Counted from the first letter of the stretch, positions 49,147 through 55,596 are shown. The stretch: DNA of 64,000 nucleotides from Paludibacteraceae bacterium (GCA_017628395.1 JAGBZD010000082.1:1-64000); one strand, 5' to 3'. The notes: generated by a model not told the origin, from the letters alone. Numbers and translations: made by a program.

Positions 49147-49192
49147 AGCGCGGCAGGGAGTTGATTGCCGCGCAAGTTGTTTATGTTGTCTT
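49147..49192. repeat. REP-like hairpin element, copy 2
   Basis: GCGCGGCA/TGCCGCGC stem (49148-49173) around GGGAGTTGAT, then AAGTTGTTTATGTTGTCT. It matches copy 1 at 44736-44780 over stem, most of the loop and the tail. Confidence 0.8.
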
Positions 49193-49219
49193 CTTTTTTA
49201 AAACTGATCCTTATTGTAT

Positions 49220-49274
49220 ATTACGCACTATTCACGCACAATACACGGACAATACACGCACAATAAGCGCACTA
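49220..49274 (+). repeat. Five tandem 11-bp repeats (iteron-like)
   Basis: Units in exact 11-bp register: ATTACGCACTA, TTCACGCACAA, TACACGGACAA, TACACGCACAA, TAAGCGCACTA. The shared core is CGCACNA. The helical period suggests protein binding on one face of the DNA. Confidence 0.8.
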
Positions 49275-49399
49275 TTCCTATCACTTCCGTGGAGGATCAC
49301 TATAAGTTCATTAGCACTTTTATTATCAATCTTCGTAACTCCGTTAAGGAGATTTTAGGTTTCTTTTGTAGAAAATTAGACACTTCCAAAAATCAACTG

Positions 49400-49430
49400 C
49401 AAAGATACAACAAAATTTTCGAATTTCCAA
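49400..49430 (-). promoter_or_regulatory. Minus-strand promoter before the small basic protein
   Basis: Minus strand TTG (49428-49430), 20 bases, TATCTTTG (49400-49407). The first gene in its path is 48683-49072. Confidence 0.7.
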
Positions 49431-49485
49431 ATTTTTAGGGGGGATAATTTTCAAAAAAGTGCACTTATAGTAATTTATCATAATT

Positions 49486-49574
49486 GCCAGCATGCCAGCA
49501 TTGCCAGCAGTTTTTATACTTATGTACCCGTACATGCGCGGACGAGAATATAGATTTAGGTGGTATGCTGGCAA
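49486..49574 (-). repeat. Structured repeat element E3
   Basis: Left array GCCAGCAT, GCCAGCAT, T, GCCAGCAG (49486-49510); core CCCGTACATGCGCGGACGAG (49527-49546), including the small palindrome ATGTACCCGTACAT; right inverted unit ATGCTGGC (49565-49572). A further GCCAGCAG occurs at 49640-49647. The core matches E2 in 16 of 20 positions and is followed by the same ATAGA. Confidence 0.78.
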
Positions 49575-49700
49575 TATACGGATTATTCAATTAGTACATG
49601 TATTTATCTATCAATTATTTACATATTTTTCTTATTTATTGCCAGCAGATGCCAACTGGATACATAAAATTCAATCAACTTTCAAAAAATAACAAATTCC

Positions 49701-49731
49701 TTGCAAATGTCATAAAAAAGTCGTACCTTTG
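49701..49731 (+). promoter_or_regulatory. Promoter of the STSQGRSW-repeat gene
   Basis: TTG at 49701-49703, 20 bases, TACCTTTG at 49724-49731. Confidence 0.8.
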
Positions 49732-49756
49732 CAGCATAAATTTAATACATTACATT

Positions 49757-50104
49757 ATGCCACAAATGATCATGTTGGGCAGCGAGATGATTCGCATCAA
49801 CCCTGCCAAAAACACCATTGAGTATTCCACTTCACAAGGTCGCAGTTGGTCAACGAGATACAGTAGCACATCCTGCGGCGAGTTTATTGACCTCTTGCCC
49901 TATGGCAATGAGCTGATAGCAGCTACGAGCAAGGGTATTTACTACTCCACCTCGCAAGGACGCAGTTGGTCATCTAGATATATGAGCAGCACCTGCGGTG
50001 AATTTCAATGCCTGATGGACGGCGGCAGAGAACTACTTGCCCAAACCTCCAAAGGACTGTACTATAGCACCTCGCAGGGCCGCTCGTGGTCAAAGAGGAG
50101 GTAA
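49757..50104 (+). CDS. Small protein with 40-residue STSQGRSW repeats
   Basis: 115 residues from ATG 49757, after the promoter. After a 20-residue lead-in it consists of YSTSQGRSWS repeats with an exact 40-residue period: two full units (each with a GEF and a late TSKG block) and the start of a third that stops after SWSKRR. The pattern resembles BNR/Asp-box or other beta-propeller blades, but two and a bit blades cannot close a propeller, so it either oligomerises or has been shortened by recombination between repeats. No signal peptide. Function unknown. Confidence 0.78.
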   Translation: MPQMIMLGSEMIRINPAKNTIEYSTSQGRSWSTRYSSTSCGEFIDLLPYGNELIAATSKGIYYSTSQGRSWSSRYMSSTCGEFQCLMDGGRELLAQTSKGLYYSTSQGRSWSKRR

Positions 50105-50107
50105 GAG

Positions 50108-50455
50108 ATGGAGATCACCAACCTACTTGAATTTAGTCGCCGTGCGCAGTTGCGCAAGTGGTTTGAGCAGCATGCCGCTTCGGACAAGGAATGTTGGATA
50201 GCCATGTACCGCGTGAAACGCCCTGCGGAGAGTGGCGATTGTTTGCCATATATCGATGTGGTGGAAGAGGCTTTGTGTTTTGGTTGGATCGACTCCACGC
50301 TGAAGCGCCTACCCGATGGCAGACTGGCACAACGCTTGTCGCCACGCCGCAAACGCAGCCATTGGACGGAACTCAACAAACAACGCTGTGCCGACTTGGA
50401 AACACGAGGGTTAATGACCGATGCAGGACACCAAGCTCTCGCATTGGCGAAATAG
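50108..50455 (+). CDS. YdeI/OmpD-associated family protein, short form
   Basis: 115 residues. CWIAMYRVKRPAESGDCLPY, VVEEALCFGWIDSTLKRLPD, RLSPRRKRSHWTELNKQRCA and LETRGLMTDAGHQALA match the N-terminal domain of the YdeI/OmpD-associated family (sometimes called bacteriocin-protection). Full members are about 190 residues; the C-terminal domain is absent here, so this is a naturally short or truncated version. Three bases after the preceding gene, so co-transcribed. Molecular function is not established. Confidence 0.8.
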   Translation: MEITNLLEFSRRAQLRKWFEQHAASDKECWIAMYRVKRPAESGDCLPYIDVVEEALCFGWIDSTLKRLPDGRLAQRLSPRRKRSHWTELNKQRCADLETRGLMTDAGHQALALAK

Positions 50456-50534
50456 CACCGCAATTGGTTTAGTGCTGGGCGTTAATTCACCAAGTAAAAC
50501 TAACATACAAAATCGCCACTAAAAGCGATTTCCC

Positions 50535-50565
50535 TTGCAAATATCAGAAAAAAATTGTACCTTTG
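50535..50565 (+). promoter_or_regulatory. ybjQ promoter
   Basis: TTG at 50535-50537, 20 bases, TACCTTTG at 50558-50565. The ATG at 50563 overlaps it and is not used. Confidence 0.8.
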
Positions 50566-50589
50566 CAGGGTGAAAAAAAACTTAATACT

Positions 50590-50910
50590 ATGATCGTAAC
50601 TACTACTCAATCTATTCAGGGTCATACGATCCGCGAATACAAAGGCCTTGTTTCGGGCGAAGTTATCTTTGGTTTGAACTTTGTGAAGGACATCTTTGCA
50701 TCGGTTCGTGATTTTATAGGTGGTCGCAGCAATACATACGAGAAAGCGATGATTGATGGCCGCGAACAAGCGCAACGCGAGATGGAGCAACGCGCCCGTG
50801 CGATGGGTGCCAACGCCATCGTTGGCGTATCGTATGGCTACGAAACCGTTGGTCCCAACGGCTCCATGCTGCTGGTGTCTATATCTGGCACTGCAGTGGT
50901 GGTGGAGTAA
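50590..50910 (+). CDS. ybjQ: YbjQ/UPF0145 family protein
   Basis: 106 residues, normal length. IVTTTQSIQGHTIREYKGLV, GEVIFGLNFVKDIFASVRDF, IGGRSNTYEKAMIDGREQAQ and MGANAIVGVSYGYETVG are diagnostic of the UPF0145 family, small pentameric proteins sometimes annotated as heavy-metal-binding. The role is not established. GC content is higher than in the genes that follow. Confidence 0.92.
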   Translation: MIVTTTQSIQGHTIREYKGLVSGEVIFGLNFVKDIFASVRDFIGGRSNTYEKAMIDGREQAQREMEQRARAMGANAIVGVSYGYETVGPNGSMLLVSISGTAVVVE

Positions 50911-50954
50911 GGGGAGAGAAAGGAATCGTAAGAATGTTTATAAATTACGCATTT

Positions 50955-51245
50955 ATGAAAAAGATTTTGACGACTATAGTACTCTGTTTAATAAGCACTA
51001 TCTCGCTTAATGCACAAAATTATTCTAACTATGTATCAGTTAGCAATTCTGCTGCTGTTTCAACGCAATTAATAGATGTCAGATATGAATTTATTCAGTC
51101 TTCTGCCAATAGTAGTCTCGCCTTCTTAGTAGATAAATATACAGGAACAGTGTGGAAATACCGAATCTTAAAAAAGGAATTTGAAGAGATAAATAAAGAA
51201 ACAGATGAGGCAGTTGATACAACTCAAGTTATCAATTGTATATGA
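50955..51245 (+). CDS. Small exported protein, probably 5' part of a frame-shifted gene
   Basis: 96 residues from ATG 50955. Signal peptide MKKILTTIVLCLISTISLNA, then a strand-rich part with LAFLVDKYTGTVWKYRILKK. The frame ends TGTATATGA, where the next ATG overlaps the stop (ATGA). The following small frame repeats the same structural motif, so the pair may be one gene broken by a -1 shift. Function unknown. Confidence 0.65.
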   Translation: MKKILTTIVLCLISTISLNAQNYSNYVSVSNSAAVSTQLIDVRYEFIQSSANSSLAFLVDKYTGTVWKYRILKKEFEEINKETDEAVDTTQVINCI

Positions 51246-51364
51246 GTGGTGAAAATTTGCACATGTGCTTTCTTCTGAATGTGCATACTGGTCAAATGTG
51301 GAGATATAGTACAAAAGAAGGCAACAAACAATTTATGAAAATGTCTATGCCTTGGCAAAAATAA
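51242..51364 (+). CDS. 40-residue frame continuing the preceding protein (possible frameshift product)
   Basis: MSGENLHMCFLLNVHTGQMW followed by RYSTKEGNKQFMKMSMPWQK. MCFLLNVHTGQMWRYS mirrors LAFLVDKYTGTVWKYR of the preceding frame, as if it were the second repeat of one two-repeat protein. It overlaps the previous stop by 4 bases and is too short to stand easily alone. It may be translationally coupled, a frameshift product or a broken end. Confidence 0.5.
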   Translation: MSGENLHMCFLLNVHTGQMWRYSTKEGNKQFMKMSMPWQK

Positions 51365-51396
51365 CTAACTTTTATATAATTTGATAGGAAAATCGT

Positions 51397-52593
51397 ATGA
51401 TTACACCAGACGAATACTTTAATGAGGTCAAAGATTGTGACTACAAGGGCGAACATTACTCTGTGCGAGATAATGGCGCTATCATGCGTCATCCTAAATC
51501 CAATAAAGCTCGTCCTAAAGATAATATTTGGACATTTGGATTACCCAATGATAAAGGGTATTGTGCTTTTTGCGGAGAGATAGTGCATCGTATTGTAGCA
51601 TTTGCTTTTCTAGGAGAACCAGAAAATAATCAGTTAGTGGTTGATCATATAGACACCAATCGTCAGAATAATCGACCAGAGAATCTGAGATGGGTAACAA
51701 AATTGGAAAATGCCCTCAATAATCCATTAACTTTGAGAAAGATACTCTATTATTGTACACTTCAGGAATTTATAGAGAATCCTAAAATATTAGCGCAGCG
51801 TGCTCAAGATATCAATCTTTCATGGATGGGGGCAGTAACAGCAGAAGAAGCTAGAATATCATTTAACAATTTGAAACATTTACACGAACTACATTTGATA
51901 AAGAATAATACGAGAACTGGTGGTATCGGTAATTGGATATTTAATGAAAAATTTGGCACATGGATTCCAACTGCTATAGCGCCTCTAAAAAATGGAAGTC
52001 AATATCAAAGCATAAATAATAAAACCCAATATGATGTATTGGACACACCGATAAATGACCAAGAATCACACATGGAAGATGGTTGGGGAGAATCTATAGA
52101 TACATCTAAATTTGATGAGAGTTTTTGGGGCAAAGAGTTTTTAGAGTATCATAGTAAGACGAATGAAGAACCTCAAATAAAAGATGAGGATGTGAAACTA
52201 CCTAATTTATTTAAAACGTCTAATAAATATGCAGTTCAGCAAGGATGGGCTCCTCATACTAATCCAGAGTTTCCATGCTGTCCTACTGAGATATCAGATC
52301 AACCATTGCAAGATTATTTCAACAATCTAAAAGAAGAAAAAGTATATGTGACCACCAGCTATGGTGCATCAACAGTTTTTGAGTTTACTTTATACGAAGA
52401 TAAAATCATCATTTCAACAAAAATACCTAATGGAATAAAGCATTATGCTCTGTCAGAGATAGAGTGGAACGGAGAAGCATTTATCCATACCTCTAAAGGA
52501 ACATTCTTTGAGGAAAATGGAGTACGTGCTGCGTACACAAGAGCTCAAAACCTAGAATGGGACGGTCCAGATAGTATAGATGACTATTGCTAA
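51397..52593 (+). CDS. HNH-motif protein with long unknown C-terminal region
   Basis: 398 residues. Residues about 1-110 hold an HNH region of the phage/intron type: VRDNGAIMRHPKSNKARPKD, IVHRIVAFAFLGEPENNQLV, then VDHIDTNRQNNRPENLRWVT (His-Asp...Asn...Asn). The rest (about 115-398) is AT-rich, with a helical part, an acidic linker and a final strand-rich region (VYVTTSYGASTVFEFTLYED) that I do not recognise. No signal peptide. Its neighbour is a lipoprotein 30 bases on. Could be a lone homing-type or defence nuclease; undetermined. Confidence 0.7.
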   Translation: MITPDEYFNEVKDCDYKGEHYSVRDNGAIMRHPKSNKARPKDNIWTFGLPNDKGYCAFCGEIVHRIVAFAFLGEPENNQLVVDHIDTNRQNNRPENLRWVTKLENALNNPLTLRKILYYCTLQEFIENPKILAQRAQDINLSWMGAVTAEEARISFNNLKHLHELHLIKNNTRTGGIGNWIFNEKFGTWIPTAIAPLKNGSQYQSINNKTQYDVLDTPINDQESHMEDGWGESIDTSKFDESFWGKEFLEYHSKTNEEPQIKDEDVKLPNLFKTSNKYAVQQGWAPHTNPEFPCCPTEISDQPLQDYFNNLKEEKVYVTTSYGASTVFEFTLYEDKIIISTKIPNGIKHYALSEIEWNGEAFIHTSKGTFFEENGVRAAYTRAQNLEWDGPDSIDDYC

Positions 52594-52623
52594 GAAATTA
52601 TTAACAAATAAATAGAACAAATT

Positions 52624-53013
52624 ATGAAGAAGATTGTAACAGTAATTTTACTTTCCGTATTAGCATTTAGTTTAACAGGTTGCGAAGGATTTAATCAACC
52701 AAGTAATGGTAATTCTACTCAACAACGAGATGAGTACTATGTGAAATATACGATTTCATCCTCATTTTATTATTTTGGTTCCATAACATACGCAGATGTT
52801 AATGGAACTAAACATGATCGTACAGGAGATTACAATCGTACTAGTTTAAAATGGGAGGTCATTGTGGGACCTGTAAAGAAAGGTTTTAATTCACATGTTT
52901 CCTATAGCCGTGGAAGCGCGAACATAGTTAAAATAGAAGTATCCAAGAATAATGGACCGTTTGTTTTAAAAGCGAGCGGAGACGATAGTGCGAATTACAT
53001 AATTGACTTTTAA
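52624..53013 (+). CDS. Small lipoprotein of unknown function
   Basis: 129 residues. MKKIVTVILLSVLAFSLTGC is a lipoprotein signal with lipobox LTGC (Cys20). A Ser/Asn/Gln linker follows, then a compact strand-rich domain (YYVKYTISSSFYYFGSITYA to the end). I see no known family. Very AT-rich, like its neighbours, and 3 bases before the next gene. Confidence 0.75.
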   Translation: MKKIVTVILLSVLAFSLTGCEGFNQPSNGNSTQQRDEYYVKYTISSSFYYFGSITYADVNGTKHDRTGDYNRTSLKWEVIVGPVKKGFNSHVSYSRGSANIVKIEVSKNNGPFVLKASGDDSANYIIDF

Positions 53014-53016
53014 TTT

Positions 53017-53856
53017 ATGCTTCTTTCCACAATGTCATATGAAGAAATATATCGCGAAATCCTAAAAGATATTCGTGATGTTAAAGAGTATTATGATGTT
53101 GCTATAAAAGCAAAAGTCTGCAAAAGTGCACAGAAATCTCGCATATATCCATGGCGACATTTTGATTTCTATACACACCCAAAAAGCCAAAACAAATATA
53201 CATATCTAACAATAATAAAGAAGCATGCATGGTGGAACAATCCTGAAGTAACAGTCTTTTGTGAATACGAGGGAGAAAGGGGAAAAGAGATTATTACAAT
53301 GGCTCCAAAAAAAGACATTATGACATCAAAATATAAATTGGTCATCAGTGTTTTTCAAGCGCATTTCTTCAAACGCTATTATGAGCGCTTCATCAAAGAT
53401 GAACAAACTGAACAATACAAAATAGCGTTGTTTCTATCTCGAAATTCAGGTGCACTTCAGTTAGGTAGTAAAATTGTAAGTGATAACGAACAAATCAAAG
53501 AAGATTCCGAATGTCATAATTCTGGTATGCTCAATCTTGATGGTCTTTGTCTAGGAAAAATAAGTAAGGAGAATCCCAACATCTTTATATATAAGACATT
53601 TATTCCTTTAGACAGATTGTATCAAAAACAATTTGAACGAGTGATGCATGAATATCTTAGAATGATTGCTTTGAAAGGAGGAGAAGATAATCCACATTGT
53701 AGAAAAACCATTGAAGATACATACAACAATGCAGCAAGAAGATTCCGCGACATTCTTTTGGGAAATAATCACATGACCGGTAAAGAAAGAGTACAGACTT
53801 ATTTAGAAGAATATAATAAAACATGTGACATTCTTCGCCAATATATTATTCTCTAA
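53017..53856 (+). CDS. Protein of unknown function, AT-rich
   Basis: 279 residues (265 if the alternative ATG 53059 is not preferred over 53017 or 53032; MSYEEIYREILKDIRDVKEY at 53032 is the most natural start). It contains IYPWRHFDFYTHPKSQNKYT, HAWWNNPEVTVFCEYEGERG, a helical HFFKRYYERFIKDEQTEQYK and a charged C-terminus. No signal peptide or membrane segment. Follows the lipoprotein gene by 3 bases and is terminated by the first of two identical hairpins. No function can be proposed. Confidence 0.65.
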   Translation: MLLSTMSYEEIYREILKDIRDVKEYYDVAIKAKVCKSAQKSRIYPWRHFDFYTHPKSQNKYTYLTIIKKHAWWNNPEVTVFCEYEGERGKEIITMAPKKDIMTSKYKLVISVFQAHFFKRYYERFIKDEQTEQYKIALFLSRNSGALQLGSKIVSDNEQIKEDSECHNSGMLNLDGLCLGKISKENPNIFIYKTFIPLDRLYQKQFERVMHEYLRMIALKGGEDNPHCRKTIEDTYNNAARRFRDILLGNNHMTGKERVQTYLEEYNKTCDILRQYIIL

Positions 53857-53858
53857 AT

Positions 53859-53890
53859 ATTCAGAGTGGCACGCAAGTGTCGCTCTTTTT
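53859..53890 (+). terminator. Terminator, copy 1 of a duplicated hairpin
   Basis: AGAGTGGCAC with loop GCAA and GTGTCGCTCT (53863-53886), then a T-run. The same sequence from ATTCAGAG to the T-run recurs at 54206-54236. Confidence 0.85.
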
Positions 53891-53941
53891 TTTATCCCAA
53901 CTAACATTTTTGAACATTTTTAGGAATATCTTCCCAAAAAT

Positions 53942-53972
53942 TTGCATAATCCAATAAAAAGCACTACCTTTG
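53942..53972 (+). promoter_or_regulatory. Promoter of the small RNA
   Basis: TTG at 53942-53944, 20 bases, TACCTTTG at 53965-53972. No coding frame follows within a reasonable distance. Confidence 0.8.
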
Positions 53973-53978
53973 CCATCG

Positions 53979-54070
53979 AATTTGAGGATAATGCTCGGTG
54001 AACCATCCGCTATTATCGATGGATGATCTCGCTTATAGAGCAGGTGGAGACACCAATCCTCATTTTTTTT
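53979..54070 (+). ncRNA. Probable structured small RNA, about 90 bases
   Basis: A perfect promoter is followed by a compact fold with its own terminator. Closing stem TGAGGAT (53983-53989) / ATCCTCA (54056-54062) directly before eight T; inner stem TGCTC (53992-53996) / GAGCA (54038-54042); hairpin CCATC/GATGG (54003-54022); and a GNRA-capped hairpin GGTG GAGA CACC (54043-54054). It does not contain the SRP, tmRNA or RNase P signatures. The family is unknown to me; 6S RNA or a Bacteroidales-specific sRNA are possible. Confidence 0.65.
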
Positions 54071-54205
54071 ATTCAAATGTAAATTTTTCTATATAGTTGT
54101 TTTTGACTACACAGATAATTTCTTTTATTAGTGGGTTGTTTTATCAGGATTTCAATGAACAATTTGAAGGATACACACAATAAGAATTATTCCGAAGTTG
54201 TAAAC
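54071..54205. other. AT-rich intergenic stretch after the small RNA
   Basis: No gene supported. A 68-codon frame starting at 54131 runs through the second terminator hairpin and has no family resemblance or promoter. Confidence 0.5.
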
Positions 54206-54236
54206 ATTCAGAGTGGCACGCAAGTGTCGCTCTTTT
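54206..54236 (+). terminator. Terminator, copy 2 of the duplicated hairpin
   Basis: ATTCAGAGTGGCACGCAAGT and the rest of the stem followed by TTTTTT, identical to copy 1 at 53859-53890. Nothing in the 135 bases before it looks like a gene. Confidence 0.82.
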
Positions 54237-54289
54237 TTCTCCCAAGTCTCTACACCTTGCACCAATCTACAGCGGAACTATCCAACAAG

Positions 54290-54685
54290 CTACCGCTCCT
54301 CAAATGTACCATCCGAATAAAACACCAATATCTTTGAAACAGTTCGCGATGCAGCAACAGTCATCTTCGGCTGTTTTTCCTCAGTTGGTGCACATGCCAC
54401 TGCCATAATAGGAGTATCCTCCTGTTTATCATTCTCAAACAGCGGCAACAAACCTTCTTCATGGGTACCTGCAATATACATACTACCCACACCCATAATC
54501 AACCAATCGCAACTTACTGCACGAAAACGACGCAATATAGCCTGCATCACATCTAAACTGGGCTTATTCCTTCCACCCATGATATTAGACAAGGTTCCTT
54601 GACTAATACCAACCTCCTGACAAAACTGCTTGGCATTCATACCCTCCGATTGCATCACCTGCAACACACGATCACGCTCATTCAT
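54290..54685 (-). CDS. XRE-family transcriptional regulator
   Basis: 131 residues from ATG 54683-54685 (MNERDRVLQVMQSEGMNAKQ). Residues 5-60 form a Cro/C1-type HTH: MNAKQFCQEVGISQGTLSNI and MGGRNKPSLDVMQAILRRF. The C-terminal 65 residues are a low-complexity linker and a short basic end (TVSKILVFYSDGTFEER). This layout is common in Bacteroidales. It has its own promoter and a 900-base gene-free region beyond it. The target is unknown. Confidence 0.88.
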   Translation of the reverse strand: MNERDRVLQVMQSEGMNAKQFCQEVGISQGTLSNIMGGRNKPSLDVMQAILRRFRAVSCDWLIMGVGSMYIAGTHEEGLLPLFENDKQEDTPIMAVACAPTEEKQPKMTVAASRTVSKILVFYSDGTFEER

Positions 54686-54743
54686 AATATACAATTATAT
54701 AAGTTCTAAAAAACAATACCACATTATTATACAAAATCGGGTG

Positions 54744-54774
54744 CAAAGATATGAAAAATATTTCACATATGCAA
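54744..54774 (-). promoter_or_regulatory. XRE regulator promoter
   Basis: Minus strand TTG (54772-54774), 20 bases, TATCTTTG (54744-54751). Confidence 0.75.
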
Positions 54775-55286
54775 ATCCACTGATTTACTTTTCAAAAATA
54801 AACGCAATTCACATTTGCAAATAACACGCCGCTATTCACATTGTATAGTAGAAATCCACATTGCTTGATTTACAGGCTAATACCAATACCTATAAATAGT
54901 TTAAGTATTCTATGTATATTTATAGAAAATCAGCGACTTACAAAACAACATAGGTAAATATCTATACATTTATAGAAAATATGTACACACAATCACAGAA
55001 ACGCTATTTTATTAGTTTATATAAAACCCGTAAGTAATTGATATTATACACTTTTCAATAACTAAATCGCTATAACTAAAAGCACTACTACTGGGTATCT
55101 ATCTGTCAATAGGCAAAATTTTCATAATTAAATAAATATACATCGCAGATGTTGCATATTTGTGAATTTTATACACCCGGTTCGGTTAAATTATTTAGAA
55201 ATTAGCATATCTGTATTCGTGAATTATTTTTCAAGAAAATTCACATCCCTACCCTTTTTCACGGAAATTTGGTCTTTCATAGCAAA

Positions 55287-55350
55287 TTCACGAGAATTGA
55301 ATATTTTTCACATATCTGTACATTTGCACAGAATATTCAATTCTCGTGAA
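55287..55350. repeat. 19-bp perfect inverted repeat
   Basis: TTCACGAGAATTGAATATT (55287-55305) and AATATTCAATTCTCGTGAA (55332-55350) with a 26-base spacer containing a smaller CTGT/ACAG stem. Confidence 0.88.
55297..55326 (+). promoter_or_regulatory. Possible promoter inside the inverted repeat
   Basis: TTG at 55297-55299, 19 bases, TACATTTG at 55319-55326. Transcription would start at about 55333 within the right arm and run into gene-free DNA. Confidence 0.45.
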
Positions 55351-55572
55351 CACTAAAAAAAAGGATTTATATACCTGTTGAGACTTCGTGTTGTTCCCGC
55401 CACATTTACTTAAGATTAAGCGCACGAATTTCGCATGAGGCGAAATGAGGAGCGGTGGTAATATATTACGGAGTACCTCGTAAAAGCGTGGCTATAGCGT
55501 GGCGAAAAAGATTTGTTTAGATTTCTGCCCGTAGGGCAAGGAGATAGTAAGTGTCAACATGTATATAGTTCA

Positions 55573-55596
55573 CAAAAAAAATGAGGGTTACCCCTC
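55573..55596 (-). terminator. Terminator of the lpxL-type gene
   Basis: On the minus strand GAGGG, loop GTAA, CCCTC, then eight T. The stem begins at the first base (55596) of the stop codon triplet region, so stop codon and terminator overlap. Confidence 0.85.

Larger units (their letters stand above)
49073..49399 (-). other. Long leader / gene-free stretch before the small basic protein
   Basis: About 320 bases between the minus-strand promoter (49400-49430) and the ATG at 49072. It contains the second REP-like hairpin (49147-49192), a five-unit 11-bp direct repeat array (49220-49274) and a small hairpin CTCCGTTAAGGAG (49341-49353). No coding frame is convincing. Confidence 0.6.
54686..55572. 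other. Gene-free AT-rich region with hairpins
   Basis: About 890 bases with no supportable gene. Contents: the XRE promoter (54744-54774); two copies of a TCTAT..TATAGAAAAT palindromic repeat (54909-54930, 54961-54980); a group of TTCACG/CGTGAA motifs between 55160 and 55350; a 19-bp inverted repeat with a promoter inside (55287-55350); a direct repeat AGCGTGGC 11 bases apart (55485-55492, 55496-55503); and small hairpins TTACGGAGTACCTCGTAA (55465-55482) and GCCCGTAGGGC (55528-55538). It could host a regulator-binding region or an unrecognised RNA. Confidence 0.6.

Noticed and set aside
47684..49574. CRISPR array
   Set aside because: Units are 8-11 bp with no regular 25-40-bp spacers and no cas genes; elements have inverted, not direct, outer arrays.
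53979..54070. SRP (4.5S) RNA or tmRNA
   Set aside because: The SRP domain IV loop (GGAAGCAGC type) and the tmRNA ends and tag frame are absent.
54131..54337. 68-codon frame after the small RNA
   Set aside because: It reads through a terminator hairpin, has no promoter close by and no recognisable domain.
54686..55572. Replication origin
   Set aside because: AT-rich with repeats, but no DnaA boxes of the TTATCCACA type and no dnaA or replication genes nearby.
46591..55596. Prophage or integrative element
   Set aside because: No integrase, relaxase, capsid or other structural genes and no matching attachment repeats were seen.
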